64,000 nt of DNA from Urechis unicinctus (taxonomy: Eukaryota > Annelida > Polychaeta > Xenopneusta > Urechidae). The stretch covers positions 20,828,258-20,892,257 of the forward strand of contig CM067356.1 of assembly GCA_034190875.2 (NCBI GenBank), read 5' to 3'. The notes beneath the pieces are model-generated. The model worked only from the letters and a program-made list of their open reading frames with translations. It was not told the origin of the DNA and made no database searches. Numbering within the stretch: the first letter of the stretch is position 1; every line of letters begins with the position of its first letter. The position numbers and the translations under genes were made by a program. Below are positions 1 to 20,514 of the stretch, one piece after another.

Positions 1-1195
1 AGGTCGTTCGTCCGAGTCGCCACGTCCGGGTTGCTTGCAGTTAACGCAGGGGGATTTCAGTAAAGCCTCTCGGCCTGTGAGCGGCGGAGAACCTCAGGCG
101 TGGAACAGTTTACGTGAATCCAGTCAGCCTGAGAGGAACTATCAATATACGCCTGTTGTGGACAGAGAGGTTGTTGGGCCGGGGAGGTACCGGGAGGACA
201 GCGCCTCATCTCTGGGGAGCCAGTCTCCACACACCCCACTCAATCAACAGCTTCCCGGACGACAGCGGCAGTCTTCGGAGGAACCACCGGCAGCCTTCTA
301 CTATGGCCAGGTGACGGATGGAGGACGGCAGGCGGACGTAAATAGACCGGGCAACGCCGGTAATATGGGTCAAGGTTACAGTCTCTTGGCGGCAAACAGC
401 GGATTCGAACCCCGTTCTGATCCCACTCAGGTCAAGGGACGCAGGCGCGACGGATCTCCAACCGGATACCAACACACCATCGCTAAAACGCTACCCAAGG
501 ACGCGTCCCGCCACTCCACAGCCGACGCTTTAGAGTTCAATGACCGCTTAAAATTAATGGGCAGCGGTCAGAGACAGTCGTATGTAGAGCAGCGACCTCT
601 GTCTAATGTTTCACCTAAGGTTCACAGAACTGCTTCCGCTAACCAGCTTGCGAACGCTGCAGTGTCCCCAAGCAGCTCGAACCAGCCGCCAGCCCGACAG
701 GTGCCCGTGTTTGCTGAAAGTAGCTCAGAACATCCCAATCGTCCCATAGCTAAAGTTCCTCCTCATAAAATCCAGGGAGTTAAGGTGCTACCGACCGAGA
801 TGACGTTGCAAAACCAAGTCGCGCTCTCTCAAAATAACCTGAAAAAAACCAATTCCAACCACCTGCATTCAGATCAGGCAGAACTCTCCCGGAACCCTTC
901 GGGCCAACGCGACAGCCTACGCGACGTGACGCGTACGCCGAGTCAGCAGTCGAACGACAGCTATCATTCGCCCCCGCAACATCCCCCCAAACAAGCGAAC
1001 GGCTGGCAGAGCAAGCCCCAATCTGCTGGTAGCAGCGCAGATCGCGAGGATCCGGCGAGTGAGACTCTCCTGGCCAGACAGAAGAAGGATGCCGAGATAG
1101 CCGCTGATGTTCAGGACATCCACTTCGATTATGAGTCGACCACCATGTCGCCCCATGGTACCAACTTTGAGAAGTCTCTTGGTTACTTTCCCTGA
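1..1195 (+). CDS. C-terminal part of an unidentified disordered protein (5' end outside window)
   Basis: The frame is open from base 2 to the stop at 1193-1195, so it continues past the left edge or starts at a splice acceptor near 31-40 (TTGCTTGCAG). The product is about 397 residues. It is very rich in Ser, Gln, Pro, Asn and Arg, with no membrane segment and no domain I can name, which is typical of an intrinsically disordered tail of a scaffold or adhesion-associated protein. The last 45 residues are more acidic and ordered (a QKKDAEIAADVQDI stretch, ending KSLGYFP), which may be a short interaction motif. GC content and codon use look coding, unlike the AT-rich sequence after 1196. I do not recognise the family. 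The long uninterrupted composition makes a real terminal exon likely. Confidence 0.6.
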   Translation, partial: GRSSESPRPGCLQLTQGDFSKASRPVSGGEPQAWNSLRESSQPERNYQYTPVVDREVVGPGRYREDSASSLGSQSPHTPLNQQLPGRQRQSSEEPPAAFYYGQVTDGGRQADVNRPGNAGNMGQGYSLLAANSGFEPRSDPTQVKGRRRDGSPTGYQHTIAKTLPKDASRHSTADALEFNDRLKLMGSGQRQSYVEQRPLSNVSPKVHRTASANQLANAAVSPSSSNQPPARQVPVFAESSSEHPNRPIAKVPPHKIQGVKVLPTEMTLQNQVALSQNNLKKTNSNHLHSDQAELSRNPSGQRDSLRDVTRTPSQQSNDSYHSPPQHPPKQANGWQSKPQSAGSSADREDPASETLLARQKKDAEIAADVQDIHFDYESTTMSPHGTNFEKSLGYFP

Positions 1196-1429
1196 CCATT
1201 GCTCAGTTCATAGCGTGCTTATGTTAAATTTAGTTAATTTTTACAAAGAATATTCCACATTGAATGTGCATGGCATTTAGCAGCGAAGCTTGCTCCAGAA
1301 TGCAAACGTTACCAACAAAAAAAGCATCTTTTTTAATTGTTTTCTAGGTTTTAATATTTATCTAATTACTTGTTAAACATACATTGAACATGATATCATG
1401 GGTATCACTCCTTTCCTGTATCAATGCCT
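1196..1429. other. Probable 3' UTR / spacer
   Basis: AT-rich sequence directly after the stop codon. I see no further coding signal before the minisatellite begins. Confidence 0.4.
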
Positions 1430-1880
1430 TATCATGATGTGTTGACCTGTTCTTGTAGTCCTGCCTTATGAAGATGTATTTCCCTATCCTGTTCACTTTG
1501 CCCTGTCTATTCATGATGCTTTGCCTTATCCTGTTCACTTAGCCATGTCTTATCATGATGCTTTGACTCATCCTGTTTCTATAACCCTGTCTAATCATGA
1601 TGCTTTGACTTATCCTGTTCACTTAGCCCTGTCTTATCATGATGATTTGCCTTATCCTGTTAACTTAGCCCTGTCTTATCATGATGCTTTGACTTATCCT
1701 GTTTCCATAACCCTGTCTTATCATGATGCTTTGCCTTATCCTGTTTCCATAACCCTTGCTTTATCCTGCTGTTGAAGTCCTGCCTTATCACGAGTCTCTG
1801 CCTTATCCTGTTCTCTTAACCCTGTCTTATCTTTATGTTTTGCACCATCCGTTGCCTGTGACAATGCCTTTTCATGATTT
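1430..1880. repeat. 42-bp minisatellite
   Basis: About ten imperfect copies of a 42-bp unit containing TTATCATGATGCTTTG and CTTATCCTGTT. The TCATGATG core recurs at 1511, 1553, 1595 and 1637, exactly 42 apart. Because 42 is divisible by three the array is open in several frames. The 84-aa reading frame inside it is a by-product, not a gene. Confidence 0.9.
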
Positions 1881-3064
1881 GTTGTCTTTTGTGTATAACA
1901 CCTTGCTTGCCGGTTCATTTATTTTGACCCGGTTGTTCAACATTGACTTTTCATTGTCGACCACCCCCCCCCCCCCCCCCACTCACCCCCTCACCACCTC
2001 AACCCCATCCTCCCCATCCTTCCGCCTCTATCCATCATCGTTATAGAACCAATAAGTTAATCACAGGTAAAATGTTGTTATCATGACCACACAATCCACA
2101 ATTGTATACATCTGATCAACTCACCTGCGTTAAGTGCATCAAGTGCGCGCATGCGCCAGTGAACCAACCAGCCGCAGTGTGATAGCAGTAATTAAATTGT
2201 CACTCGAAGTATGTCTGTGATCGTGTGAGCTCAGATGTACCATGTGTTATGACAAAGTATGATTTGGTTATGATGCGCTAGGTGTCGTGTGTGATAACAA
2301 TTACTATGTGGAATAACATGTATGTGGCATATAAGAGGTGATGTATTGTTTTTATAACACTTATCTGTGGTGTGTGATACGTGTTACAATGAAGTGTGGT
2401 AGGAATTGTTAGCACGAGTGTCAAACTTGAGTATGTGAATCCCATCACAGATTGGCTGTTTTCTCACCTGACAGAGGTGGTGCATTTAATTCAACCGCTT
2501 CTTCCAGGTTTTATAAGCTGCATCTTTGAACCATAGGTTGAGCGATTGATGACTTAACGCTGTGCCGTCGATCGCTATTCGTCCATATCAATCTATTCGC
2601 TCGTCATGTGTGATCAATTAGGTTCTATCGATCTTGCCATTTGTTGTTGTTCATTGTTGATAATATTTGATGTTGTAGCGCCACTACAGATGGTTATAAG
2701 GTGGTTATACATATGGTTATACAGAATGGGTCATGTTGACATCCAAATTTGTAGGTAGGCTTAAGACCGTTACGAATCGCTGCACTATGTATGTATGTAT
2801 GTATGAGGGCTGAGGCATCTTCCTGTGATAGCAACTCAATCGTATTTCGCTAATAAATTGTTGTATTCTATATCGTGTCATAAAAAAATTATCGCGTGAA
2901 ATACGGTTCTTGAATGGACAAAAATAGACGCCTGAGTGTGAGTGTCGTTCAATTTCAGACTCACCACGAAGCTAGTCGGAGTTAACCCTCTTAGCGTAAC
3001 TATCAGCTCTTTGGTTGGACTGAACCCTCTTAACGTAGCTTTAAGCTCCCCCTATCCAATATCG
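1881..3064. other. Non-coding spacer
   Basis: Holds a poly-C tract near 1964-1982, a short ATGT tetranucleotide run near 2788-2803, and an AATAAA hexamer at 2852-2857 that could serve the upstream gene if its 3' UTR is long. No coding exon was recognised. Confidence 0.5.
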
Positions 3065-5755
3065 TACAGTAGCATTGATCCCGTCTGTAAATCACACAAT
3101 AGCCGCGATCCTGTTTATAAATCATACAGTAACAGTGATACTGTCTGTAAATCACACAGCAGTGATCCCGTCTGCAAATCACACAGTAGCCGTGATCCTG
3201 TTTGTAAATCATAAAGTAACAGTGATCCCGTCTGTACATTATACAATAGCAGTGATCCTGTCTATATTTAACACAATAGCAGTGATCCTGTCTATATTTG
3301 ACACAATAGCAGTAATCCTGTCTATATTTGACGCAATAGCAGTTTTCCTGTCTATATTTAACACAATACCATTGATCCTGTCTATATTTGACACAATAGC
3401 AGTTATCTTTTCTGCATTTAACACAATAGCAGTGATCCTGTCTATGTTTAACACAATAGCAGTGATCCTGTCTATATTTAACACAATAGCAGTGATCCTG
3501 TCTATATTTGACACAATAGCAGTGATCCTGCCTAAATTTGACACAATAGCAGGTTTCCTGTGTATATTTGACACAATAGCAGTGATTCTGTCTTTATTTA
3601 ACACAATAGCAATGATCCTGTCTACCTTTGACACAGCAGGTTTCCTGTCTATATTTAACACAATAGCAATGACCCTTTCCATGTTTAACACAATAGCAGT
3701 TTTCCTGTCTATGTTTAACACAATAGCAGTTTTCCTGTCTATATTTAACACAATAGCAATGATCCAATCTATATTTGGCACAATAGCAGTGATCCTGTCT
3801 ATATTTGACACAATAGCAGTTTTCCTGTCTATATTTAACACTATAGCAATGATCCAATCTATATTTTGCATAATAGCAGAGATCCTGTCTATATTTGACG
3901 CAATAGCAGTTTTCCTGTCTATATTTAACACAATAGCAGTTTTCCTGTCTAAATTTAACACAATAGCAGTGATCCAATCTATATTTGACACAATAGCAGT
4001 AATCCTGACTATATATAAAGCAATAGCAGTGATTCTGTGTATATTTGATACAATAACAGTTTTCCTGTCTATATTTAACACAATAGCAATGATCATTTCT
4101 ATGTTTAACACAATAGCAGTGATCCTGTCTATATTTAACACAATAGCAATGATTCTTTCTATGTTTAACACAATAGCAGTTTTCCTGTATATATTTAACA
4201 CAATAGCAATGATCCAATCTATATTTGGTACAATAGCAGTGATCCTGACTATATTTAATACAGTAGCAGTGATGCTGTCTATATTTAACACAACAAAGGT
4301 TTTCCTGTCTATATTTAACACAATAGCAATGATCCAATCTATATTTGACACAATAGCAGAGATCCTGTCTATATTTGACACAATAGCAGTTTTCCTGTCT
4401 ATATTTAACACAATAGCAGTTTTCCTGTCTAAATTTAACACAATAGCAGTGATCCTGTCTATATTTGACACAATAGCAGTGTTCCTGACTATATATAATG
4501 CAATAGCAGTGATTCTGTGTATATTTGATGCAATAAGTTTTCCTGTCTATATTTAACACAATAGCAATGATCATTTCTATGTTTAACACAATAGCAGTTT
4601 TCCTGTCTATATTTAACACAATAGCAATGATCCAATCTATATTTGGTACAATAGCAATGATCCTGACTATATTTAATACAGTTGCAGTGATGCTGTCTAT
4701 ATTTAACACAACAGCAGTTTTCCTGTCTATATTTGACACCATAGCAGTTATCCTGTCTATATTTAACACCATAGCAGTTATCCTGTCTATATTTAACACC
4801 ATAGCAGTTTTCCTGTCTATATTTAACACAATATCAATGATCCAATCTATATTTGACACAATATCAGAGATCCTGTTTATATTTGACACAATAGCAGTTT
4901 TCCTGTCTATATTTAACACAATAGCAGTGATCCTGTCTATATTTGACACAATAGCAGTGATCCTGACTATAAATAATGTAATAGCAGTGATTCTGTCTAT
5001 ATTTGATACAATAACAGTTTTCCTGTCTATATTTAACACAATAGCAATGATCATTTCTATGTTTAACACAATAGCAGTGATCCTGTCTATATTTAACACA
5101 ATAGCAATGATCCTTTCTATGTTTAACACAATAGCAGTTTTCCTGTCTATATTTAACACAATAGCAATGATCCAATCTATATTTGGTACAATAGCAGTGA
5201 TACTGACTATATTTAATACAGTAGCAGTGATGCTGTCTATATTTAACACAACAGCAGTTTTCCTGTCTATATTTAACACAATAGCAATGATCCAATCTAT
5301 ATTTGACACAATAGCAGAGATCCTGTCTATATTTGACACAATAGCAGTGATCCTGTCTATTTTTGACACAATAACAATGATCTTGTCTACATTTAACACA
5401 ATAGCAGTTTTCCTGTCTAAATTTAACACAATAGCAGTGATCCAGTCTATATTTGACGCAATAGGAAGGATCCTGTCTATATTTGACACAATAGCAGTGA
5501 CCCTGTCTTTATTTGACACAATAGCAGTTTTCCTGTCTATGTTTAACACAATATCAATGATCCAATCTATATTTGGCACAATAGCAGTGATCCTGTCTAT
5601 ATTTGACACAATAGCAGTTTTGCTGTATATATTTAACACAATAGCAGTGATCCTGTCTATATTTGACACAATAGCAGTTATCCTGTCTATATGTGGCGCT
5701 ATAGCAGTGATCTACTATATTTAACACAATAGCAGTGATCCTGTCTGTTCATCAT
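3065..5755. repeat. 30-bp minisatellite with higher-order structure
   Basis: About 88 copies of a 30-bp unit (ACACAATAGC AGTGATCCTG, then TCTATATTTA or a variant). Variant units recur in the same order. The variant with GATCATTTCTATG appears at about 4081, 4559 and 5039, giving a higher-order period near 480 bp (16 units). The GATGCTGTCT variant at 4271, 4689 and 5229 shows that two-unit gains and losses also occurred. A 2-bp deletion near 4530 and irregular units toward both ends shift the frame locally. Long frames on both strands (up to 691 codons) are products of the period being a multiple of three. Confidence 0.95.
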
Positions 5756-6134
5756 ACAGTAATTACGATGAAGTCTTTACATCATACAGTAGCTGTAATC
5801 CCTTTTTTTGCATTAGAATTAGCAAGTGACGTTATGATGTAGGGTAATTTTGGCTGACTGCATTCTCCGAGGATACCGAGCCCAAAACAGTGCTATCTGC
5901 GTTAGTTCCGCATCGCAAAAAAACCCCCACAAAAACCAACCCAGTCCTAATGTATAGAACGAAGTAAGTTTTTGTTGCTCCTGGTTGGTGACGTAAAATA
6001 TACATCCAATAGAAATCCATTAACCATAGCGAGGGTGGTCGTCCCTGTGTAGATAGCTGGCGGACGTAACGCCGGCTCGCAACGGAGAGTGATGGAAATA
6101 GACATGCGCTTGGATGGCGATAAGAGGCCCAGAT
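5756..6134. other. Unique spacer between two minisatellites
   Basis: Single-copy sequence of about 380 bp. No exon or RNA gene is visible. Confidence 0.4.
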
Positions 6135-7068
6135 GAGCTGCAGTAAGTTGAGTTTCTCGTCAGGTCAGCTGTCAGTTGATTTTTTCGTCAGGTCAGCAGC
6201 CAGATGAGTTTCTCATCAGCTGAGCAGTCAGTTGAGTTTCGCGTCAGATGAGCAGTCAGTTGAGTTTCTCGTCAACTCAGCAGTCAGTTGAGTTTATCGT
6301 CAAGTCAGCAGTCAGTTGAGTTTCTCGTCAACTCAGCAGTCAGTTGAGTTTATCGTCAAGTCAGCAGTCAGTTGAGTTTATCGTCAGGTCAGCAGTCAGT
6401 TGATTTTTTCTTCAAGTCAGCAGCCAGATGAGTTTCTCGTCAGCTGAGCAGTCAGTTGAGTTTCTCGTCGTGTCAGCAGTCAGTTGAGTTTTTCGTCAGG
6501 TCAGCAGTCAGTTAAGTTTCTTGTCAGGTTAGCTGTCAGTTGATTTTTTCTTCAGATGAGCAGTCAGTTGAATTTCTCGTCAGATGAGAAGTCAGTTGAG
6601 TTTATCGTCAGGTGAGCAGTCAGTTGAGTTTCTCATCAGGTCAGCAGTGAGTTGAATTTCTCGTCGTGTCAGCAGTCAGTTGATTTTCTCGTCAGGTTAG
6701 CTGTCAGTTGATTTTTTCTTCAGGTCAGCAGTCAGTTGATTTTCTCGTCAGATGAGCAGTCAGTTGAGTTTCTCGTCAGATGAGCAGCCAGTTGAGTTTC
6801 TCGTCAGGTCAGCTGTCGGTGCAGTTGATTTTTTCGTCAGGTCAGCAGTCAGTTGAGTTTCTCGTCAGGTGAGCAGTCAGTTGAGTTTTCCGTCAGATGA
6901 GCAGCCGGTTGAGTTTCTCGTGAGATGTTCAGCCAGTTGAGTTTCTCGTCGTGTCAGCAGTCAGTTGAGTTTTTCGTCAGATCAGCAGTCAGTTGATTTT
7001 TTCGTCAGGTCAGCAGTCAGTTGAGTTTCTCGTCAGCTGAGCAGTCAGTTGAGTTTCTCGTCGTGTCA
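6135..7068. repeat. 28-bp minisatellite
   Basis: About 33 imperfect copies of a 28-bp unit with core CAGTCAGTTGAGTTTCTCGT. The core starts at 6253, 6281 and 6309, exactly 28 apart. Units vary mainly at GTCAGGTCAG versus GTCAGATGAG. The array ends abruptly at the start of the candidate exon at 7066-7284. Confidence 0.92.
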
Positions 7069-7284
7069 GGTGATCTGGCAATATACTTCCTCGCCAGGTG
7101 AGTGTGAACCAAGGTGATGATGACATGAGAGGGCCTTAATGCGACGGAGGACAGATGACACAAGTGAGGCGGGGTCCTCTTGACAGTTGTTAATCCAATC
7201 CCTCATCAGATCATCCCGGTAGGCTTCATTTGTCCACCCAATTAACGTTCGACTGAGGTCATGAGGACAAATCCGACTTATCAC
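7066..7284 (-). CDS. Candidate terminal exon, possibly the C-terminal part of a death-fold domain
   Basis: A minus-strand frame of about 72 codons begins just inside a plausible acceptor (AAATAATCAG at about 7285-7294) and ends at a stop at 7066-7068. It contains RDDLMRDWINN followed by SLVSSVLRRIKAL. An amphipathic helix with Leu-x-x-Trp and a closing Leu/Ile helix resembles the end of death domains, but this is only a composition-level resemblance. It lies 0.7 kb beyond the SEC14-like gene's stop on the same strand, so it could also be chance sequence in a 3' flank. I could not find its upstream exon. Confidence 0.25.
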   Translation of the reverse strand: MISRICPHDLSRTLIGWTNEAYRDDLMRDWINNCQEDPASLVSSVLRRIKALSCHHHLGSHSPGEEVYCQIT

Positions 7285-7294
7285 TGATTATTTC

Positions 7295-7965
7295 ACATCT
7301 CATATGAAGGGCATTATCCCTCGAGGGCTATAATGGTATAGGTGCAGGAGGATATGTAGGAGAGGATGTATGATAGCCCAGTGCGGATAAGCCTTTATAG
7401 TTATGATGGCTAAGTATTTAGGTAGGTCATGCAGGTAGGAAAAAGCATGCGGCCATAAGTGACACAAGGCGAAGAAACAATGAATTTGTTATAATTCATT
7501 TATAATATCCAGCAACATCTGATATGAATAAACCATATCGATGACTTATAATAACAAAGATGTCTGTTAACCACGTTATATTAACTATATGTAACCAGTA
7601 CCCATAACCTAAACAACAACAATAATAACCCATCCAACAGCGAGAACGAAATACAACAAATCACGTCCCCAACCTCCACTGGTGTTATTGCGTCTTTTCC
7701 AGCACAATCAAACTCCGGTTCACTGTATTTTAATTGCTATATATATTTGAAAGTGCGAGAGGGACCAACATGGCACAGCGGCTTCATCTACACCAGAACT
7801 GGGTCAACACATCCCAACAGCAACAAAAAGAGGCACAACGTTTCCAAAGGAAGCACACCGTACTATATTAATAAATACAACATAAGTTAAGCCAGCAATA
7901 ACTCGACATGACTTCTGAACTAAAGGACAGTAACATTGGAGTGGTAATGAGTTGATTAAGGTGAG
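7295..7965. other. Spacer / probable 3' UTR of the SEC14-like gene
   Basis: AT-rich sequence with no further coding signal. It lies directly downstream (minus strand) of the stop codon of the SEC14-like gene. Confidence 0.4.
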
Positions 7966-13197
<5,232 letters not shown>

Positions 13198-14395
13198 TGT
13201 AGACTTGCCTTCTCCACTCACCTAGTATTAGAAATACATAAAATAAGACTAAACGCATATTACAATATCTATCTTAATGTTCTGACACACACACACACAG
13301 ACACACATATAGTTTTGGTGGCTCAAAGAATTGTTAAGTCGCCCAAACATCATAAATGATCGCATCACTGGCTTCATCTGCCAACCCAACAAGTAGTAAA
13401 GCACCAGCCTGTGCAATTAATACCTGCCCAGAATTTTTTCAAAGGCCCAACAAAAACCGTACATGTAAAGTGCTTTTAAACATTGCATTTCTATTATGAC
13501 CGATCCGAATTATTCTATAACAAAATTACATAGGTCTTATGTATAATTTGCGCTTATGTAGGCTCTGCGAAACGCCACACGCTGAGATGCGATGAAATAA
13601 ATGTTGTTTGTATCTTGTTTGACTAGAAAACAAATTACCAAAATAGTTATATATTGGACTACAAAGTGATGACGTAGACCGAACCTCACAATGAAGGGTT
13701 CCTATAGCATTGTTATACAAGATAAGGACTGTTGATGGCAGGTATATCTTAAAATGTTGCTGACGGACCGTAATGATCAACTCAAATTATGACAATCGTT
13801 GGATACATGTCACGAGACAAATGCACGAAATCTGATTGGCAACTTTGTCAATGTTTATAAATGTGTGTGCAAATTCGATGAAACGAAAGGAAGTCGCAAA
13901 TATGCGGGAACTGAAAGACTGATGTTACTTGGGCGAGTGGCCATTTCGAGCGCTGCACAGCCTTTTGTCAATTAGATCTTTATATTCACGACACCCACTC
14001 CTACAGATCAAACACATACTATCCTCTGCATAGGTACACATCCATGAACGGATTCATATTTCCATAAATATATCGTTCAGAGAAAAAAATGAACTATTGA
14101 TGCTTCCTTGAATGCATGTTTTCATGACTGAAACGAAACGGAACAAGATGGGGATAAGCATTATGTTTCATTAAGGCTCACCAGGTATCACTGGGCAACC
14201 GCGCTGGCTACACCAGGACAGTATAACAAGCTGGCGATGATTGGACATTTAAACTGACTCGTACAGACATGGATACAAACGCGTACACAAACAAACAAAC
14301 AGGCATACATTTATACATCAATGCACGCAAGCAAACAATAAAATTACATAAATAAATACAAACACACGAGCACACATATAAACATATATATATAA
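13198..14395. other. Intergenic sequence upstream of the SEC14-like gene
   Basis: Presumably contains the promoter and 5' UTR of the SEC14-like gene. A short CA repeat lies near 13282-13310. I see no exon that I can support. Confidence 0.4.
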
Positions 14396-18489
<4,094 letters not shown>

Positions 18490-18890
18490 AGAACCTCAAT
18501 CATCACCCAGGTTCTGGTGATAAGTGTCTCAACCATCACCCAGGTTGCGATGAATCTGGTGATAAGTGTCTCAATCATCGCCCAGGTTGCGATGAATCTG
18601 GTGATAAGTGTCTCAATCATCACCCAGGATTTGAGGAGTCTTGTACTACGGGGCTCATCCATCTCCAAGGTTGCGAAAAGGTCTTATGTTAAGGGCCTCA
18701 ACTCCACCCAGGTTGTGAGGAATCTTGTACTAAGTGTCTCAACCATCACACAGGTTGTGATGAGTCTGTACATTGGGGCGTCAACCATCACACAGGTTGT
18801 GATGAGACTGTACATTGGGGCGTCAACCATCACACAGGTTGTGATGAGTCTGTACATGGGGCGTCAACCATCACACAGATTGTTAGGATG
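18490..18890. repeat. 42-bp minisatellite
   Basis: About nine to ten copies of a 42-bp unit with core TCAACCATCACMCAGGTTG. GATAAGTGTCTCAA recurs at 18519, 18561 and 18603, and the second subtype (CATTGGGGCGTCAACC) recurs every 42 bp from about 18740. Two subtypes lie in separate blocks. Confidence 0.9.
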
Positions 18891-20514
18891 CTGGTACAAA
18901 AAGGCCTCAACGTATACAGACGATATGACGCAGTTTGGAGCTGTAATGACGTAAGTGTTAAGAGAGGCTGCCTTCAACCTTTACACCGTACTATGATAAC
19001 ATAGCTAGTATGGTTGCCCCCAGAATCTGGTCTCCCTCAGGTTAATTATGCAGATCTGATCTCTCGTGAGTGGGGCGTGCATTGTCTCTCTTGGCGGTGA
19101 GTATAAGTATGAGTGAGGGGTGTCTCGGTATATATAGGCAAATGGATGTAAGGCATTGATTGGCAATTTCGAGTGGTTTAGGGCGGGTTGGCATTTTCCT
19201 GTATTTATCGCTGATTGGATTATGTAACGAAAGGGGTTTCTGTTGACGAACCCTATAGATTAGAGTGGGACATATTAAACATGGTGAAGTGTTAATTTGC
19301 AATAAGGGGCACCAAACATGCGGGTCTGAATGAGGTCAATTTTGCCTGTCCCAATGTGCCGAAAATGGGGGTATTAATCTAGGTATCTGAATTGTGGCGT
19401 GGCTTTGGTTGGGGCGTCGTGTCGAGTAGATGCTTATGAGGTTACATGTGTATGGGCGCCTTTGTGTTCTGAAAAGGGTAGCTATCCCTAAGGCAGCGGT
19501 TGTGGCATAGCACAATATCTATAGTTTTGTAATAATTTATAATGGCCTTAATATCAACTCATATTCAGTGGCAGGGTGCACCTAAACTGTCTCAGAAGGC
19601 TGTGCTTTGGATTGCAGCAGCTAGCTTGGTAATGCTTTGCAGTTACTTCACCTAACTTCAGACTATCCTGAAATACAACCATTATATTACCCTAGTGATC
19701 CCTGAACACTACCTGGGATGCTGATGTACTACAGGTTCACTCCATGCATACATGCTCAGATAATCAGTCTACCTCTCAGCTATTGTATCAGGCCTATCCC
19801 TTGGTTGTGTGATGCCCGGTAAAGCGTGAATAAGGCCGAGATACAGCATATGGTAACAATAATCATTGGAGGCACCAGATATTTCAAAGGGGAAGTATTA
19901 TTTACTGCAGCATTTTATCAACTTAACAAAACATTAAGTTCACTCCTTGCATCAACTAATACATTTTATATACCAAGGAACAGAGTCTGAGAAAGAGTCA
20001 GGTATCCAGTCTCCTATGTGTAGAAGGCAATACAAGATGTTATTTTATATTATTATAATTCAGCTAGGATTGATTTGACATTCTGCAAATCCCTACTAAC
20101 ACATCAGCCATGGGTGTGCTCTGTATGGAGGTCCACTTGGTGTGATCGTTTGAACATTCCTTCAGAAGCACAGGTTTTGAGATGGCCCCCCCACATAGTA
20201 GGTTGTAACTAGACACAACTGATATTATAATGATGGGCCTCTCTCAGCAGCAGTGATAGCCTTTGTGGGAACTCCTCTCCATGAAGCCGTACCACAGCCT
20301 CCAGCTGCAGTGTGGGGTAATGGGGGCCTCGTCATGTGTGACAACTGCTTAACAGACTGACACATGATGGAATCATGCAAGGAGTCGTGACCTAAGAGCC
20401 ACTGTGACTCACAGATGTTTTAAGGCATTTCACTCTTGTACATAACGGTGCTTTGGATGCATCATCAACAATGAAAGGTGTAAAAAGGTCGGGGAAGGAG
20501 TTACTGATATGGGG
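18891..20514. other. Intergenic sequence downstream of ADAT1
   Basis: No coding signal recognised. The part next to 20515 should include the 3' UTR of the minus-strand ADAT1 gene. Confidence 0.4.

Noticed and set aside
3075..5724. Very long open frames on both strands (385-691 codons)
   Set aside because: They are repeats of the same 10-residue translation of a 30-bp minisatellite, open in several frames because the period is a multiple of three. There is no start context or domain.
6135..7068. CRISPR-like regular repeats
   Set aside because: The 28-bp units are adjacent with no unique spacers, in an intron-bearing eukaryotic genome. They are a minisatellite.
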